Source: Cloeon dipterum
Taxonomy: Eukaryota > Arthropoda > Insecta > Ephemeroptera > Baetidae
Direction: 5' to 3'
DNA: 64,000 bases
Assembly: GCF_949628265.1 (NCBI RefSeq)
Contig: NC_088790.1
Location: forward strand, 31,500,545 to 31,564,544
The translations under genes were made by a program, and so were the position numbers. The notes under the pieces are model-generated. The model did no database searches and was not told where the DNA came from. It was given only the letters and a program-made list of their open reading frames with translations. Positions 25,301 to 36,676 of the stretch are shown here, one piece after another (position 1 is the stretch's first letter; each line of letters starts with the position of its first letter).

Positions 25301-28300
25301 AATGGGCATGCATTAAACATTCTTCGGCTCGGTATCGAATTTCGAAAAGCCTCTCAAGTGGATAGGTATCCTATCCTATCTTCCACGTGCTCGGCGGTAT
25401 CAAGTGTCAAGCGGACGCGAGACATTATTATTATATCTATTTATCCGTTAGCAAAACACTGCGGCCGGCAGACTTTCATTTAGAAAATGCGGAAACACGG
25501 TCGGTGAAAAACTCATTGACGCCTCAAACGCAGCATTTTCGTTAAACTGCGTGCAGGCAGCCGCAAGACTACTTTCCACGAAAAGAACACTCGGTTTCGT
25601 TATCGGAATTTGATTATCGGATGGATATAAAAATAAAAACTGCAACAAGTAGTGATGATTCATCAACTGTTACGAAATCTTGAGAGGATTCGGCGTCGAA
25701 ACAGCCGAAATCGAGGGGGGCGTAACCAAGGGACAACAATATGGCAGCGCACCTTGGTTACGCCCCCCTCTTCAGCTGTTTCAACGAGGAATATTTTTTT
25801 CGGTTTGACGCAAATAAAACAAATCAAGTATTTATTTTAATACCAAAACCCGGTAGAAGAATTAATCCCTAATTAAAAGGGGGCGTAACCAGAAATTCAT
25901 TGGTTTCGTTCTATTTTTAAATTTAATTACGAACAATTTGAATTTTCCCTCGCATGCGCAACAATTATCGAAAAGGAAAGCTGCGCCCATCACCCATTAA
26001 CCAATTGCGAGCATTTTTGCGGCCTCGTGCCGTCTCGTAAACGGAGACGCGCACGTGCGGCGTCTGTCTACGCACGGCTTGTATTCGATAATTACTACCG
26101 GGTGCGAGATGCATCGATGCCGACATTGCGCTGACGCCTTTTCACGATGCATCTCTCGCGTAACGAACGAACGGGTTGCAAAGAAACGAACGGCAAACGG
26201 CACTCGGCATAGTAAAGCCAAAAGCGGCCGCCGCTCGACCGATAACGACGATAAGCCGACAGCCGACGCACACGCAGCTGGCCAGAACAACAAAAAATTA
26301 TTATTTTTGCAATCATTCCAAAGATAGATATTATTCCGAAAGTGGCGTGACAGTGTATGCAGGCAGGCCTTTGTACTTTTGTACCCTGGCCTTTAACTTT
26401 CGATTGCCAATCTTCGAAATCATCTGATCATCGCAACAGCTGACTATGTGAGATTTTTTTTTAATTTAATTTGAGAGCGATAACCTCGAGGGCTTCTAAT
26501 TTTTATCTTTTAATGTACATATTTAGCCACTGGGGCAAGGTTCAGAAACACGAAAATTTCACGTGGTAAATTATAAATTTATTTTTTTAAATCTTAGAAA
26601 AAATTCTAATGAATTTTTTAAATTTTATTTTCTGTACGGCGGGACACTTACAGTCGTAAAATGAAATCAAAATAGCTTCATGGCATTAATATTTTGGTTG
26701 TTATTTCTTTAGTAACAGCTGATTAGCCCGTCAATTGGCGAATCGACCGTTAGATGGCACATCAGGCTGATTTAAAATGATTTAAAACACGCGGAAATGA
26801 AATTATTCGTTCGGCACGCCTCTTTATCGACGCTTCTGATTGGCCGCTGCACCGTTTCCTGATTGGCCTTTATTATTTCGACGCCATTTTGACTTCTGAC
26901 CGGCGGGAAAACCAACACAGATCGCGACCCGGCCCCCGATGATTTGAATTTAAAAGTTTCCGTTTTGAAAGAAATTAATTAAAAGAGGCGTAACCAGAAA
27001 TAGAATTTAAATGCGTCCAAATTTAAACGTAATTCCATAAAAACTCGAGAGATCTTCACGAATTAAAAGGGAAAAAAATCCTTGATGTTAGATAAGATGA
27101 AACAGTTCAATCTATAAAGAATTTCTTCCAGGATCTCCTTATTAACCGCTGAAATGACGGAAAACAAGAAAATGACGCAATTCAATCACGCACACATTAT
27201 TTCTATTCATTCCACGGCTGATTCACGTTTTCGTAATGAGCGCAGCAGGTGCATTTTCGCGAAGGTCACAATCAATTGACTGGCGGCGAAAGGAAAGGGG
27301 ATAATCCAGCTAGGTGCTTTCTTTCGTTTTCCTCCTCTCAAAAGATCGATTTCCGAGAACCGAAACGCAAAGGTGCATGAAACCGAGCGCCGGCAGTGCG
27401 TGACGCAATATAAATAAATATGGATATCGAAACAATTAGCGCGCTGGCTGCGGCGCGGCGCGTTCCTTCAATTTCACCTTCAGGAAGCGCATAACGGGGA
27501 AGTGACCCAGTCGCGAGACGACAAGCGGATCGAGCCACGCCCCCCTCCGCTCTTCGCAACCAAAAATATACACTGCATTTAATTTTCGTTTTTGTCGGTC
27601 CATTCGGCTCTTCGGCTGGCTGGCAAAGAAAACTCCAAGTGAGCAGCCGAGGGAGATCAAAACGTTATTTTGTGAGACGCAAGGAGATTTTCTAAAAAAT
27701 TAAATTCATCAAAAAATCTGCGAAAAAATTGCAAAAAATCGCAAAAATGGTCCGATTTTGGAAAACCGCGCACGGGCGTATGCGCCCCACTAAGGGGCAT
27801 AGATTGGTACCTAAATCAGCACCGTCGGGCCCATAGGACCCCACCTGGGCCCCGAAAACAAAAGTTTGAAATGTCACAAATCGCGTTTTCGACTTAAAAA
27901 TTAATAACTCGGCTTTTAAGGGTTGTAGAATAAAATAACTGAAGTTTATCAGACTCGCCGTGACATTCTGCGTCTGTTAGGCCCTATTTTCACCCCCGCC
28001 GACGCCCCCAAAATTCTCGCTATTTTTTAAGTGTGAGTTTTACTTTTTTTAAATTCGCCTTTGGGTCGGTTTCGGTTTTTGACTTGAAAATAAGCCTCCC
28101 TACGAAGAAACGGGTCGAGTTTTACGCCAAAATGTCCAACTTTTAACCGATTTGTATACTTTTTTACTGTTTTTAACTGTAGAAAACGTAATAAACTACC
28201 CCTAAAATTTCAAATTGCCAATTTTTTCATGAAAATTTTCCCACGGCTGAAATTAAAAATTAAATTTGAAGCAATTAAATTAAAGCAGACGTAAAGTTTT

Positions 28301-31112
28301 AAAAATTAGGTTTTCAGAAATGAAATTTCGGCCACACGCGCTCGTTCTCTGCAGTTTCGGTGCTCGAGATAAGGCTAAATCCATACAGAAATTCCTCTCA
28401 AAATCCTACAAATAAACTTTATCAGCAATAAAAGCGTCTGCTGCTCGGCTCGCTCTCGCTTGCTCGCTGCCAAACAGCTTTGTAAAAATAAAAACGTCCC
28501 ACACGTCCGCTCTCATTCTGATTGTTCGCTTCGAGTTCGAGTTCGGTTCGGTTTGGCCCCAAAATGGTAGAAAAATCCCTGCAACTGCAAATGACACAAA
28601 TACCAAATACCACCAGCGGAAAAACATCCGGCGCTGCATAAAATTGTTAAAAATTGCAAAGCAGGGCCAGTTGCGCGCCCGCCGAGTTATCAACTTTTAA
28701 ATTAAACAAACAAAATCGTGGCTGCGGCGATAGCAAAATTAGCATGCTCGCGGCCTTGGCGGTCCTCGGGTGAAGAAAATAATAAAAAATAAATTCGATT
28801 GACCCCTCGGAGAGTAACGGCATCGCATCATCATCGCCACGTGGGCTCGAAATAGACTCTCGGCCGCCGCCGACTTTTTTCTTTTTGCTTTTTACGCTCG
28901 CAACTGTTGACCCGGCCTGCCAGCCGGCGTCTCTCTTTCACGCCGACGCAGACAAATTTGCATAATTGAATGCAGACTAATTACTCATTACGACCTTCCA
29001 CCCATGATTTCAGCTTCAAGCGTGAGCTCGCAAGGAAATAATCAGAGTTTGGGTAGGCCTATTTCTATTTAATTTAGAATTAATGAAGAATAGCAAATAA
29101 GAAGACAAAATCTTTCTAAGACAGATTTTAATTACGAAGCAATATTTTCTTTATACAACAAATAGACAGACAAATCAATTCGAAATAGATTTTAAAGACA
29201 ATTTTCTAGATGTCAGTGTCACAATGTTGGTTTTTATTTCATTAGATAATTTTTTGTAGGTTTTTGATGACCCATAAACAGTGTTCTTCGCTCCCTGATT
29301 GGATTTATTGGAATGATCAACAAATTTAAATTAACTCTTTAATTTTAAAATAATTACCTAAGCAATCTTTCATTGAATTATTAACTGAAAAATAAATTCA
29401 GAAAGTTCAATTTTTTCGTCAGTGATTTTATTCGGCTTATTTTTTTCCTAGTTCAATATTTTGATCTTAAAAACCATGAACTAGATCGATTTTGCGAAAA
29501 ATAAGTCAGCAATTTAATGTTTAATTTTTTATCGCAGTTTAATTTGAACCCTTTCTTTGGAGCAAAAATCTTGAGCGCATCAAAAGTGAAAATTTATTTC
29601 TTCCGACAGGCGCGTCAGTGGTGACAGCGAGTTAATAATAAACAACAACGTGACGCGAGACGGGCTTTTCCGGTCAAATTCTACCCTCGCGTAGACGCAC
29701 GCAATGTGCAATGTTTACATGCAACCGGCGGCTCCGGCGCCAATTATGCAGCTTCGGCAGGGCACGCACCGAAACAAAGGCGCGACTTCCAAACCAAAAT
29801 CGATCGGCTGTCTATTTATTTTGAATTCTCCGTCTGCTTTCTCCGAAGTCATTCCTTTTTTGGACCCAGATTTAGAAAATGGCGAATTTTCTTAACGCAT
29901 TATTCGTAAAAATCGGAATTTTCTGCATCATCTATCAGTGGTTGCAATAACGCGAGGCGCAGGAAGTTCCAGCAATCAACAGGAAACCCGCAAAACCCAA
30001 CGAGCTTGGTAAAGTTACATCTTTCCCACCTTTTTCCTTCTTTATTCCTAGGGTCGCAGATTATAAAACCTCAGTAATCCGTTTTAAATGTCCTCAAAAC
30101 ATATTATTCGCTCTCATTTAAATGGAATATTGTTTTTTTATTGTAAGTAAATTAATTTTTGGTGAATAATTTCGATTATTAAATTTATAAAAAAGGATAA
30201 GAGGGTTAATTTTGAGTCTAAACCATTAAATTCTTATCTTTAGAATTAAATATAAATAATTTAAATGTTTTCTAGAGCAACTGAGTTGGTTGTAAGGCTG
30301 TTAAAACACAAAAACCACTAAAATATCATCTTTCGGACCCCTTTCCGCTTTAATTCCTACGGTTGGAGATTATAAACCTCAATAAACCGTTTAAAATGTC
30401 CTCAAAATACAATATTCGGTTTCATTTACGGGGATGATTTGTTTTTATTCGAAATAAATAAATAAAAAACATTTTTTGGTAATTAAATTCGATTATTAAA
30501 TTTTTTAAAAAGGAAAAAGGGTTAATATTGAGTCGAAACCACCCTATTCCCTTCCATAGAATCAAATTCAAATAATTTAACCGTCTTCTAGAGCAACAGA
30601 GTCGGTTTAAGGGCTGTCAAAACTCAAAAACCAACTCAAAAAATTCGAAGAACGCCATTTATCGAGAATTAAACCAACCAAAAATTTTTTTAAAAAAATC
30701 CCCAGCCTCTTAAAGCCTCGAGTAAATACGCACCCCCTGGGGACCGTAATTTTCCCCCCTTTCCGCTTGTGCGGAAAGCACGTGTGTGGTCTCACCTAGG
30801 AATGCAGACCGAGTTGTAGACGCCGTGGTTGCGCAGGGTGTGCAGCAGTTCTGGGAGGGTGCGGCAGGCGCCGACGATGCTGAAGCAGGCGAGGGCCGTG
30901 TTCCACATGACGAGCACGCCCCTGAGTTGGAAGCGGGGCCGACTCTGCATGTAGTGCTGCCCGCCGAAGATGAGGATCATGTAGATGCCGACGTAGTAGA
31001 ATCCGTTCTTCCAGTTCTGGATCATCCATACTCGCGTGTCCTGGTGCACGAACTCCTCCTCGAAGTTGAACACGTACGAGTAGTTGGGCACCGTCAGGTC
31101 CAGGTACGTCAT
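22342..31112 (-). CDS. Baldspot: ELOVL6-type very-long-chain fatty acid elongase (Baldspot)
   Basis: Two coding exons, 31112-30796 and 22963-22342, join in phase to 312 residues, close to Drosophila Baldspot. The enzyme is the ER condensing step that extends C16 acyl-CoA using malonyl-CoA. The N-terminus has YSYVFNFEEEFVH and NGFYYVGIYMILIFGGQHYM. Exon 2 has FWTWMFVLSKLPELGDT, the catalytic histidine box LHWYHHITVLLY and the SSARWYVVMNYIVHSIMYTY segment, with several hydrophobic helices expected of a multi-pass membrane protein. The C-terminal 45 residues are polar and less conserved. The single intron is 7.8 kb and holds repeats only. The start ATG lies 440 bp from the likely FADD 5' exon on the other strand, which suggests a shared promoter. 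A minus-strand AATAAA at 22119-22114 is the likely poly(A) signal. Confidence 0.95.
23178..23555 (+). mobile_element. Foldback MITE family A, copy 5
   Basis: Complete copy of 378 bp in the elongase intron, with nearly perfect mirrored ends AAAGACCGTCTTTGA and TTAAAGACGGTCTTT. Flanks are ATTT and AAAT, so no clear direct target duplication can be assigned. Confidence 0.93.
25700..25805. mobile_element. Palindromic repeat family D, core only
   Basis: Mirrored GGGGGGCGTAACCAAGGG and CTTGGTTACGCCCCCC around ACAATATGGCAGCGCAC, with flanking GCTGTTTC. Fuller copies lie at 36955-37395, 45645-46043 and 63280-63545. Confidence 0.7.
26690..26945 (-). repeat. Dispersed repeat, inverted partner of 9350-9765
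   Basis: The same blocks as 9520-9765 occur in reverse: AACAGCTGATTAGCCCG, GGCGAATCGACCGTTAGATGG, TCTGATTGGCCGCTGC and CGACCCGGCCCCCG. Differences between the copies are small. Confidence 0.75.
27690..28060. repeat. Dispersed repeat family G, short copy
   Basis: Shares CACTAAGGGGCATAGATTGG, GGGCCCATAGGACCCCACC and ATTAATAACTCGGCTT with the copy at 2990-3140, in the same order. Confidence 0.7.
30012..30640. repeat. Diverged tandem duplication, about 310 bp per unit
   Basis: Unit 1 (30012-30325) and unit 2 (30326-30640) share TTTATTCCTA/TTAATTCCTA, GAGATTATAAACCTCA-type and TCTAGAGCAAC segments in the same order, with extensive substitutions and small indels. No coding capacity is seen. Confidence 0.65.
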
Positions 31113-31654
31113 GGTGCAGGGCAGGCAGGCAGGCAGGCGGCCGGTGTGTGTACGTACGCCGTGTGCAACTCGCTTGCTTCGACTCCGTGCGTGCGTCCGT
31201 CTGCACTCGCGGCTCCCACTGACTGATCTCTGCTCTGCAACACCGACAGCTCCTGGACGCACCTTTAGCCTCGGCGGCGGCGGCGGAATCGGCGATCGGC
31301 GGCGGCGGCGGCGGACGCAGGCAGCCAACGAACGGCGGCAATCCCACTTTTCTCTCTCTCTCACACCAAGTCGGGCCTAGTTTCCCCAGACGTCACCAGG
31401 CGCGCCACGCCCACCGCCCTCAACCAATCAATGAGCCGCGTTTTACGTCACGCCACCGCCAGTACTTCGGCGCGCCGGCAGCCACGAGTGCTGCCATCTA
31501 CAGCACGCAGGTGCATTCACAAAGCAAATAATCAACATCAACACGCGTGAGGCGCAGAATCTTGTGAAATTCATTGATATATAATCGAAATTCGGACGGA
31601 AAAGGTGGAAAAACACCTTCAGTGATTAGTGGCAGTCCCGTTTCTGACGATCAG
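31113..31654. promoter_or_regulatory. Shared promoter region, elongase (-) and FADD (+)
   Basis: GC-rich segment between divergent genes, with a CGGCGG-rich run at 31268-31314 in the elongase 5' UTR or flank and a CCAATCAATGAG box at 31423. A plausible noncoding first exon of the FADD gene ends at 31654 with the donor GATCAG/GTGAGA; the matching acceptor is ACAATTTCAG at 33351-33360, just before the coding exon. The exon start is not determinable. Confidence 0.45.
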
Positions 31655-33360
31655 GTGAGAATTTAAGCATGTCCACAGTGCCAGGTGGATTTTTTTATAA
31701 GATTTTATTTTGTTATGCAATTATGTATTGCGTTTTCTGTGTGGTGTTGGAGTATTTTCATTAATTTCCTCAATTATTTCGTCAGCGGTATTAACTAACA
31801 GTCACAGTCGTGTGTCATCATTGATTTGAACACGATGACAGTATTTTATAGGTATTTACGCTTGCTTCTGAAGTTCAAAACTAGTTTTTTTCTTTATTAT
31901 TGTTGATGACTGTGTACTGTACTTTATACATTACGCACTTATAAACAAGTTTAGTTCATCTTCCCGTAATGACTCGATTAAAGCCATGACGTTACGCTTT
32001 AAATAGGAGAGAATTTAAATTCCTCATTTTCCTTTTACAGCTCTTTGTTTACAATTTTGCACTTTTCATCTTTGTCCGCATATTTATTTATTAAATAAAT
32101 AATTATTGCTACATATTCGAGCTGTTTTTTAATCTGATATAGCTATTAATATTTTATTTTCTCTTTTATTAAAATTCAGGAACATAAATTTATTTAAAAG
32201 TTTGATTTTTCGAGCAATAGAAATTTTTTTTTTCACGAAATAATTCAAAATTTTGTCATTTATTTGCAAATTTCTATAGGAAAAACTAATAACGGAACGG
32301 AAAATTATTTCCCGTGATAAATTGACCAATTGCAAAAAATCCCTTAGTGTTCGAAGCCGCCAACAGATGGCACCACCGTAAAATTTGGTAATAAATGTAA
32401 TTTTAAGGTTTTTCCGCTGCGATTTCCGACTTAAATCCTTCTAATGTGCATTCCTCACTTAATTTGCTTTCTTTTGACATTCTGAAAACCAAAATCGGTC
32501 CTGACAATCGCCGTAGAAACGTGAAAAATTAATTTTAGGAATAAAAAAATATTTTCCGACGTTTCTACGGCGAATGGCTGGACCGATTTTGGTTTTCAGC
32601 ACGTCAAAAGAAAGCAAATTAAGTGAGGAATGCACTGTAGAAGGATTTGAGTCTCAAATGGCAGCGGAAAAGCCTTAAAATTAAATTTATTACGAACGAA
32701 TCCGGTGGCGCCATCTGTCAACAGCTTTAAATTAGTGTTGAAAGCTGCCGGAAGATGGCGGCACCAGGCATTTACCATTTTTAAAGCCCTTTCTCTGCGA
32801 TTTGAGACAAATTTCTTATTTTTAAATTGAAATTTAACAATTGTTAACAAGAAAATAATTGTTTTTAAACGAAATGCACGATTTAAACGCATCAAAAAAA
32901 CTGCCGAACAAGTAAACCTAAATTTTTATCAGGATTATCAAACAATGGTTGGTTGCTTTCGGAGTTAATGCTCCGTGGCTAACTCTTTGGCGAACTGGAT
33001 CGACTTTTTTCGGCTTTTTTTATTTTTTAAAAATTTTATTTTAATTTATTTCAACCTATAAGTGTATTTTGAGGGGCTGAAAATAGAATTTAGCCAACAA
33101 AATCACCAAAAAATATTTTAAAACTCATAAAACAGCGATTGAAATGGTATTTTCCCCAAAAGAAAAAGTCTAAGGTTGCTAATTGTCAAAGATAAAAATG
33201 ATTTCAACACATTTTCAAGGAATTCTGACTATTTAAAATTTTTATCTCTTACTGTTGCATTTTCTGACCGAATAAAATACTTAAAAATAAATTATTTTTC
33301 CTCGTCTGTCATCTCTATAGTGTTTATTCCCAGCCTGATTTCCTATTGCCACAATTTCAG
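31655..33360 (+). other. Inferred 5' UTR intron of FADD
   Basis: AT-rich sequence with no coding exon seen. It contains the 375-bp foldback repeat at 32350-32725. Confidence 0.4.
32350..32725. mobile_element. Foldback repeat family E, copy 1
   Basis: Two arms of about 165 bp mirror each other: CCAACAGATGGCACCACCG, AAATCCTTCTAATGTGCATT and GAAAACCAAAATCGGTCC on the left return in reverse order and complement on the right. The unpaired centre is about 25 nt. The terminal AGATGGC(A/G)CCACC motif recurs at 34219 and 34408 and, singly, near 52624. Confidence 0.82.
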
Positions 33361-33540
33361 CGGCGGTCGGCGTCCGGCTGACCTCTCTCCTCTACTCGAC
33401 AACAAATCAAAAGCGCGAATAAACGTCACACACACAGTGCTCTGCTCGGCCTGGTGGAGTACCAAGAAAAGAAATCCATCCTGCGCAACCACCAGCGAGC
33501 GCCCGCCGTTCTTTTCCGGGCTTTTTTACTCGAAACCAAG

Positions 33541-35746
33541 ATGCCGATCAGCCTGGAGGAGTCGTTCGCCCAGCTGACGGACGGAATCATCGAGAGGGCC
33601 GCCGACCTGAACGAGAGCCAGAATTTGTTGCAGCGCTTCCTGGAAAAGCACCCTGACGTGCTGAGTACGCGATTCCAAACGACCTACCTGCAGGAGAACC
33701 TGGCCGAGCTGATCCACGAATTGATACGCACCTGCTGCATCTCCGAGGACAACATAGAGCTGCTCGCGGACATCGTCAAGAACAACCAAGAACTGAATTT
33801 GGCCTACAGGCAGCACTTGAAGCGCATCGTCGACAAACCCGGAGGACTGGCCTTCGCAAATAAGAACACAGAAGCAGGTCAGCATTTTTTGTTGTCTGGA
33901 GTACTCGAAATAATAGAATAACATCCATTAAATAAAATAATTTAAAAGCTAGAATGGTTGAACACTTGCTAAAAATGCTAAAAACGCCAAACCGAGCCTC
34001 ATATCGTGTGGTTTTATTTAAAAATTAATTTTTTACTCTAAAACACGCGCCTTTCATCTATAAATTATTGTTTTTTTAAACTCGAAATCAGGTAAAGTTC
34101 TAAATAATTTTGTTTTAATATTTTGAATTAATATTTACCTTCTTTTGCCCTTATTGGTATTTTTAAATTAAAGGAGCTCAGATTTGTAGACAAAATTTGC
34201 CAATTTATAGTGTTCGGAGCTTCCAACAGATGGCACCACCGTTCATTTGAACATTTCGGCAATTCCACTGCGATTCCCGGCAATTGATCAAACTGATTTC
34301 GGTTTTCTGCAAAAAATTTAAATAATTCAACACCAAGAATTGAAAGAAGCAGGTTAGTATCTGGATCTGCAGCGAATTTACTTGAAAAATAATGCAAATG
34401 AACGGTGGCGCCACCTGTTGGCGGCTCCGAACACTGACGGATTCTTCCAATTTGCGAATTTAGGCTGTTAATTCTGGCCGATTTAATTTTTGCTAGTAAA
34501 AAGGTTTGCAGCAGTTCGTAAAAATCTGCATTTTTCAGAAAAAAATTACGTTTTTTCCACAATCTACAAATTTTCCTTATTTTTGAACATTTTTAACTTT
34601 TCGAAATCAAAATTAAACAGTGTCTTTCTCAATTAGCACAAAATTTGACCTTTTTTTAAAGCAAAATAGTGGAAATCTCAGAATTGCAGGCAATTGTTTT
34701 AATTATTGAGGAATAAAAATTTTAATTAAATTAATTTTCATTAAAAAAATAGTTAATAGGGGCGAAAGAAGATACTTTTAATTCTATTGAAATTTAAAAC
34801 ATTTTAGATCTTTTCCTGATTTGAAGATTTAAAAAAAAATCATTTTTAGATAAAAGGTGCGTATTTTAGAGTCATAAAATAAAACTACACGACGTGCGGC
34901 TCAGTACGGCGTGATATTAACTTAGTGATGATTTAAGGCGGTGGCTGGCGCGGCCGACAACATTTTATGCGTTAAGATTGAAAGTGGTTAACAGCCCGAA
35001 GGGCCGGAAAAAGTTTCTCTCCTGTTTTTATTTAATTTTTTACCCATTTTTACCGGCGACTGGCCTGGCTGGCGGCTCCGAACACTAAACTTCCTTTCCA
35101 ATTTGAGAATTTGGACTGTTAATTACGGCCAAAATTATTTTTTTAGGAAAAACCAAAAAATCACGGGCCACAATATTCTAAAAAAATATTTAATTCAAGG
35201 GTTCGCATTAACCTGCATTTTTTAAGAAAAATAAATCAACGTCTTTTCCCCATTTTCCGTATTTTTGGAAGATGATTTAATTCAAAAAATAAATTGATCA
35301 GCATATTTTGTCTTAATGGGCGCAAAATACCAGTTTTGAAATTAACAAAAAATATTTACCAGTGCTTAAAAATTATTCAATCACTCTCCTTTTTCATGTT
35401 TAGTATTGATTGTTTGTTTTTTATTTTCAGTGATCGCTCACATAGCGAAAAACATTGGACGGACCTGGTCGTTCTTCGGGCGTCAGGTCGGTTTGCCCGA
35501 TGCCGAGATGGACGAGATCCAAGATGAATTTTCGGATGCCACCGAACGCATTGAAAAGGCAAATAATTCATAAAATTCATTGATCCCAACCTTAAATTAA
35601 CTCGCTGTATTAATTAATTGCAGATTTTCGCCTGGGCCGCTGTCAACATTCCCCAAATGGAGCTGGAGAAGCTGATAATTCGTTCTCTCGGCGCCTCCGG
35701 AAGAAAAGACTTGTGCGAAGAAGTGACAAGAATTTATGATCGTTGA
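33541..35746 (+). CDS. Fadd: FADD-like adaptor (death-effector-like + death domain)
   Basis: Exons 33541-33877, 35431-35558 and 35624-35746 give 195 residues (human FADD is 208). In insects FADD links IMD to the caspase DREDD in antibacterial signalling. Residues 1-95 (MPISLEESFAQLTDGIIERA ... LQENLAELIHELIRT ... NIELLADIVKN) look like a death-effector fold. Residues 113-190 (VIAHIAKNIGRTWSFFGRQV, then GLPDAEMDEIQDEF and LEKLIIRSLGA) match a death domain: I-G-x-x-W, the G-L-x-x-A-E-x-x-x-I helix and a final helix ending TRIYDR. The start at 33541 has an ACCAAG context. The last intron has a GC donor (AAG/GCAAAT), supported because reading through stops within six codons and the splice restores the domain. 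It lies head-to-head with the elongase and tail-to-tail with eIF4E. The death domain is clear; the N-terminal assignment is weaker. Confidence 0.75.
34205..34440. mobile_element. Foldback repeat family E, copy 2
   Basis: Lies in the FADD intron. The left end GTGTTCGGAGCTTCCAACAG and the right end CCTGTTGGCGGCTCCGAACA are mirrored, next to matching ACCGTTCATTTG and CAAATGAACGGT. A solo end appears at about 35070. Confidence 0.75.
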
Positions 35747-36676
35747 CCTGGTTGTGAATTTTAACATTTAATTTTGCCACGTTCGAGAAAAGCTTTGCAG
35801 AAATTTGTGTTGAAAGTCCTACACTAAAATTTAATTTCAATTTGAGAAAATTTGCTCAATAATTTCATTTTAATCAAGCGCCTTATTTTTCCTTCAAATC
35901 GAGCGAAAAAAATAATTTTAATATTCGCGAAATTCGGCAAAATCTGTAATTTTCACATGTTCAATAATGCAAAATGTTCCTAATTGTTGGCTCTATTTTA
36001 AGACGTGCCAATATCTGTTGTTAAAATTTACAACCAATTGATATTATTTACTAGGGGTGTCGGGGAGCAATAAAACGTGATTTAACTGGACTTTATAAAT
36101 ACCTTTTATTCTCATGCCACTCATATTCTCAGAAGCAAGTTAGAAATTATAACTCAGCCGCGGAGAACGAAATATATATTAATTAATTAACCTGTGGAAA
36201 ACAACTTCAAAGCACTTGGAAATTATATTTTGATTTGAAAGAATGTACAGGGGCCGATGTGGAGCTTACTTAGATTAGGGCCGAATCCGCGAGGCTCTAC
36301 AATTAGAAAAATACTCAGCTACTTATTAACAATGCTCATCCATTTAACAACGAGTTATTACACAGAGCACACTCGGCTCAAAGTGCTGACAATTCCCTAG
36401 ACACGACATCTTAGTTTTTATTTACAAAATCAATGGGTGCGGCTTTGGTTAATCCGTGGCGCATCATCATCGAACGTAATAAATAGGGGCTTTGTTTTCC
36501 AGCACTGCTTGGAGTGTGACACTAGCAACATAACTGTAAGAAGAGAGATAGAGAGAGAGAGAGGGAGAGAAACACGATGTCCTCTTTTAAAAAAGCTCGG
36601 GCAGCCTTCGTAAGAGTTTTGCAGTGAGCACTCTGAACAGTCTTGGGTGGGAGCGCGCGCAATTCGCCGCTCAGCA
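35747..36676. terminator. Convergent 3' ends of FADD (+) and eIF4E (-)
   Basis: The FADD poly(A) signal AATAAA is at 36069-36074. The eIF4E signal, read on the minus strand, is at 36110-36105. The signals face each other 30 nt apart, so the two 3' UTRs should meet or overlap. A (GA)n run at 36545-36571 lies in the eIF4E 3' UTR. Confidence 0.55.

Larger units (their letters stand above)
22964..30795 (-). other. Elongase intron, 7.8 kb
   Basis: No exon was recognised on either strand. Contents: family A copy 5 (23178), a family D unit (about 25705-25800), the inverted partner of the 9350 repeat (26690-26945), a family G fragment (27690-28060) and a 0.3-kb tandem duplication (30012-30640). The segment 24750-26330 is more GC-rich than its surroundings and could hold enhancers, but no specific site is claimed. 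Confidence 0.6.
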
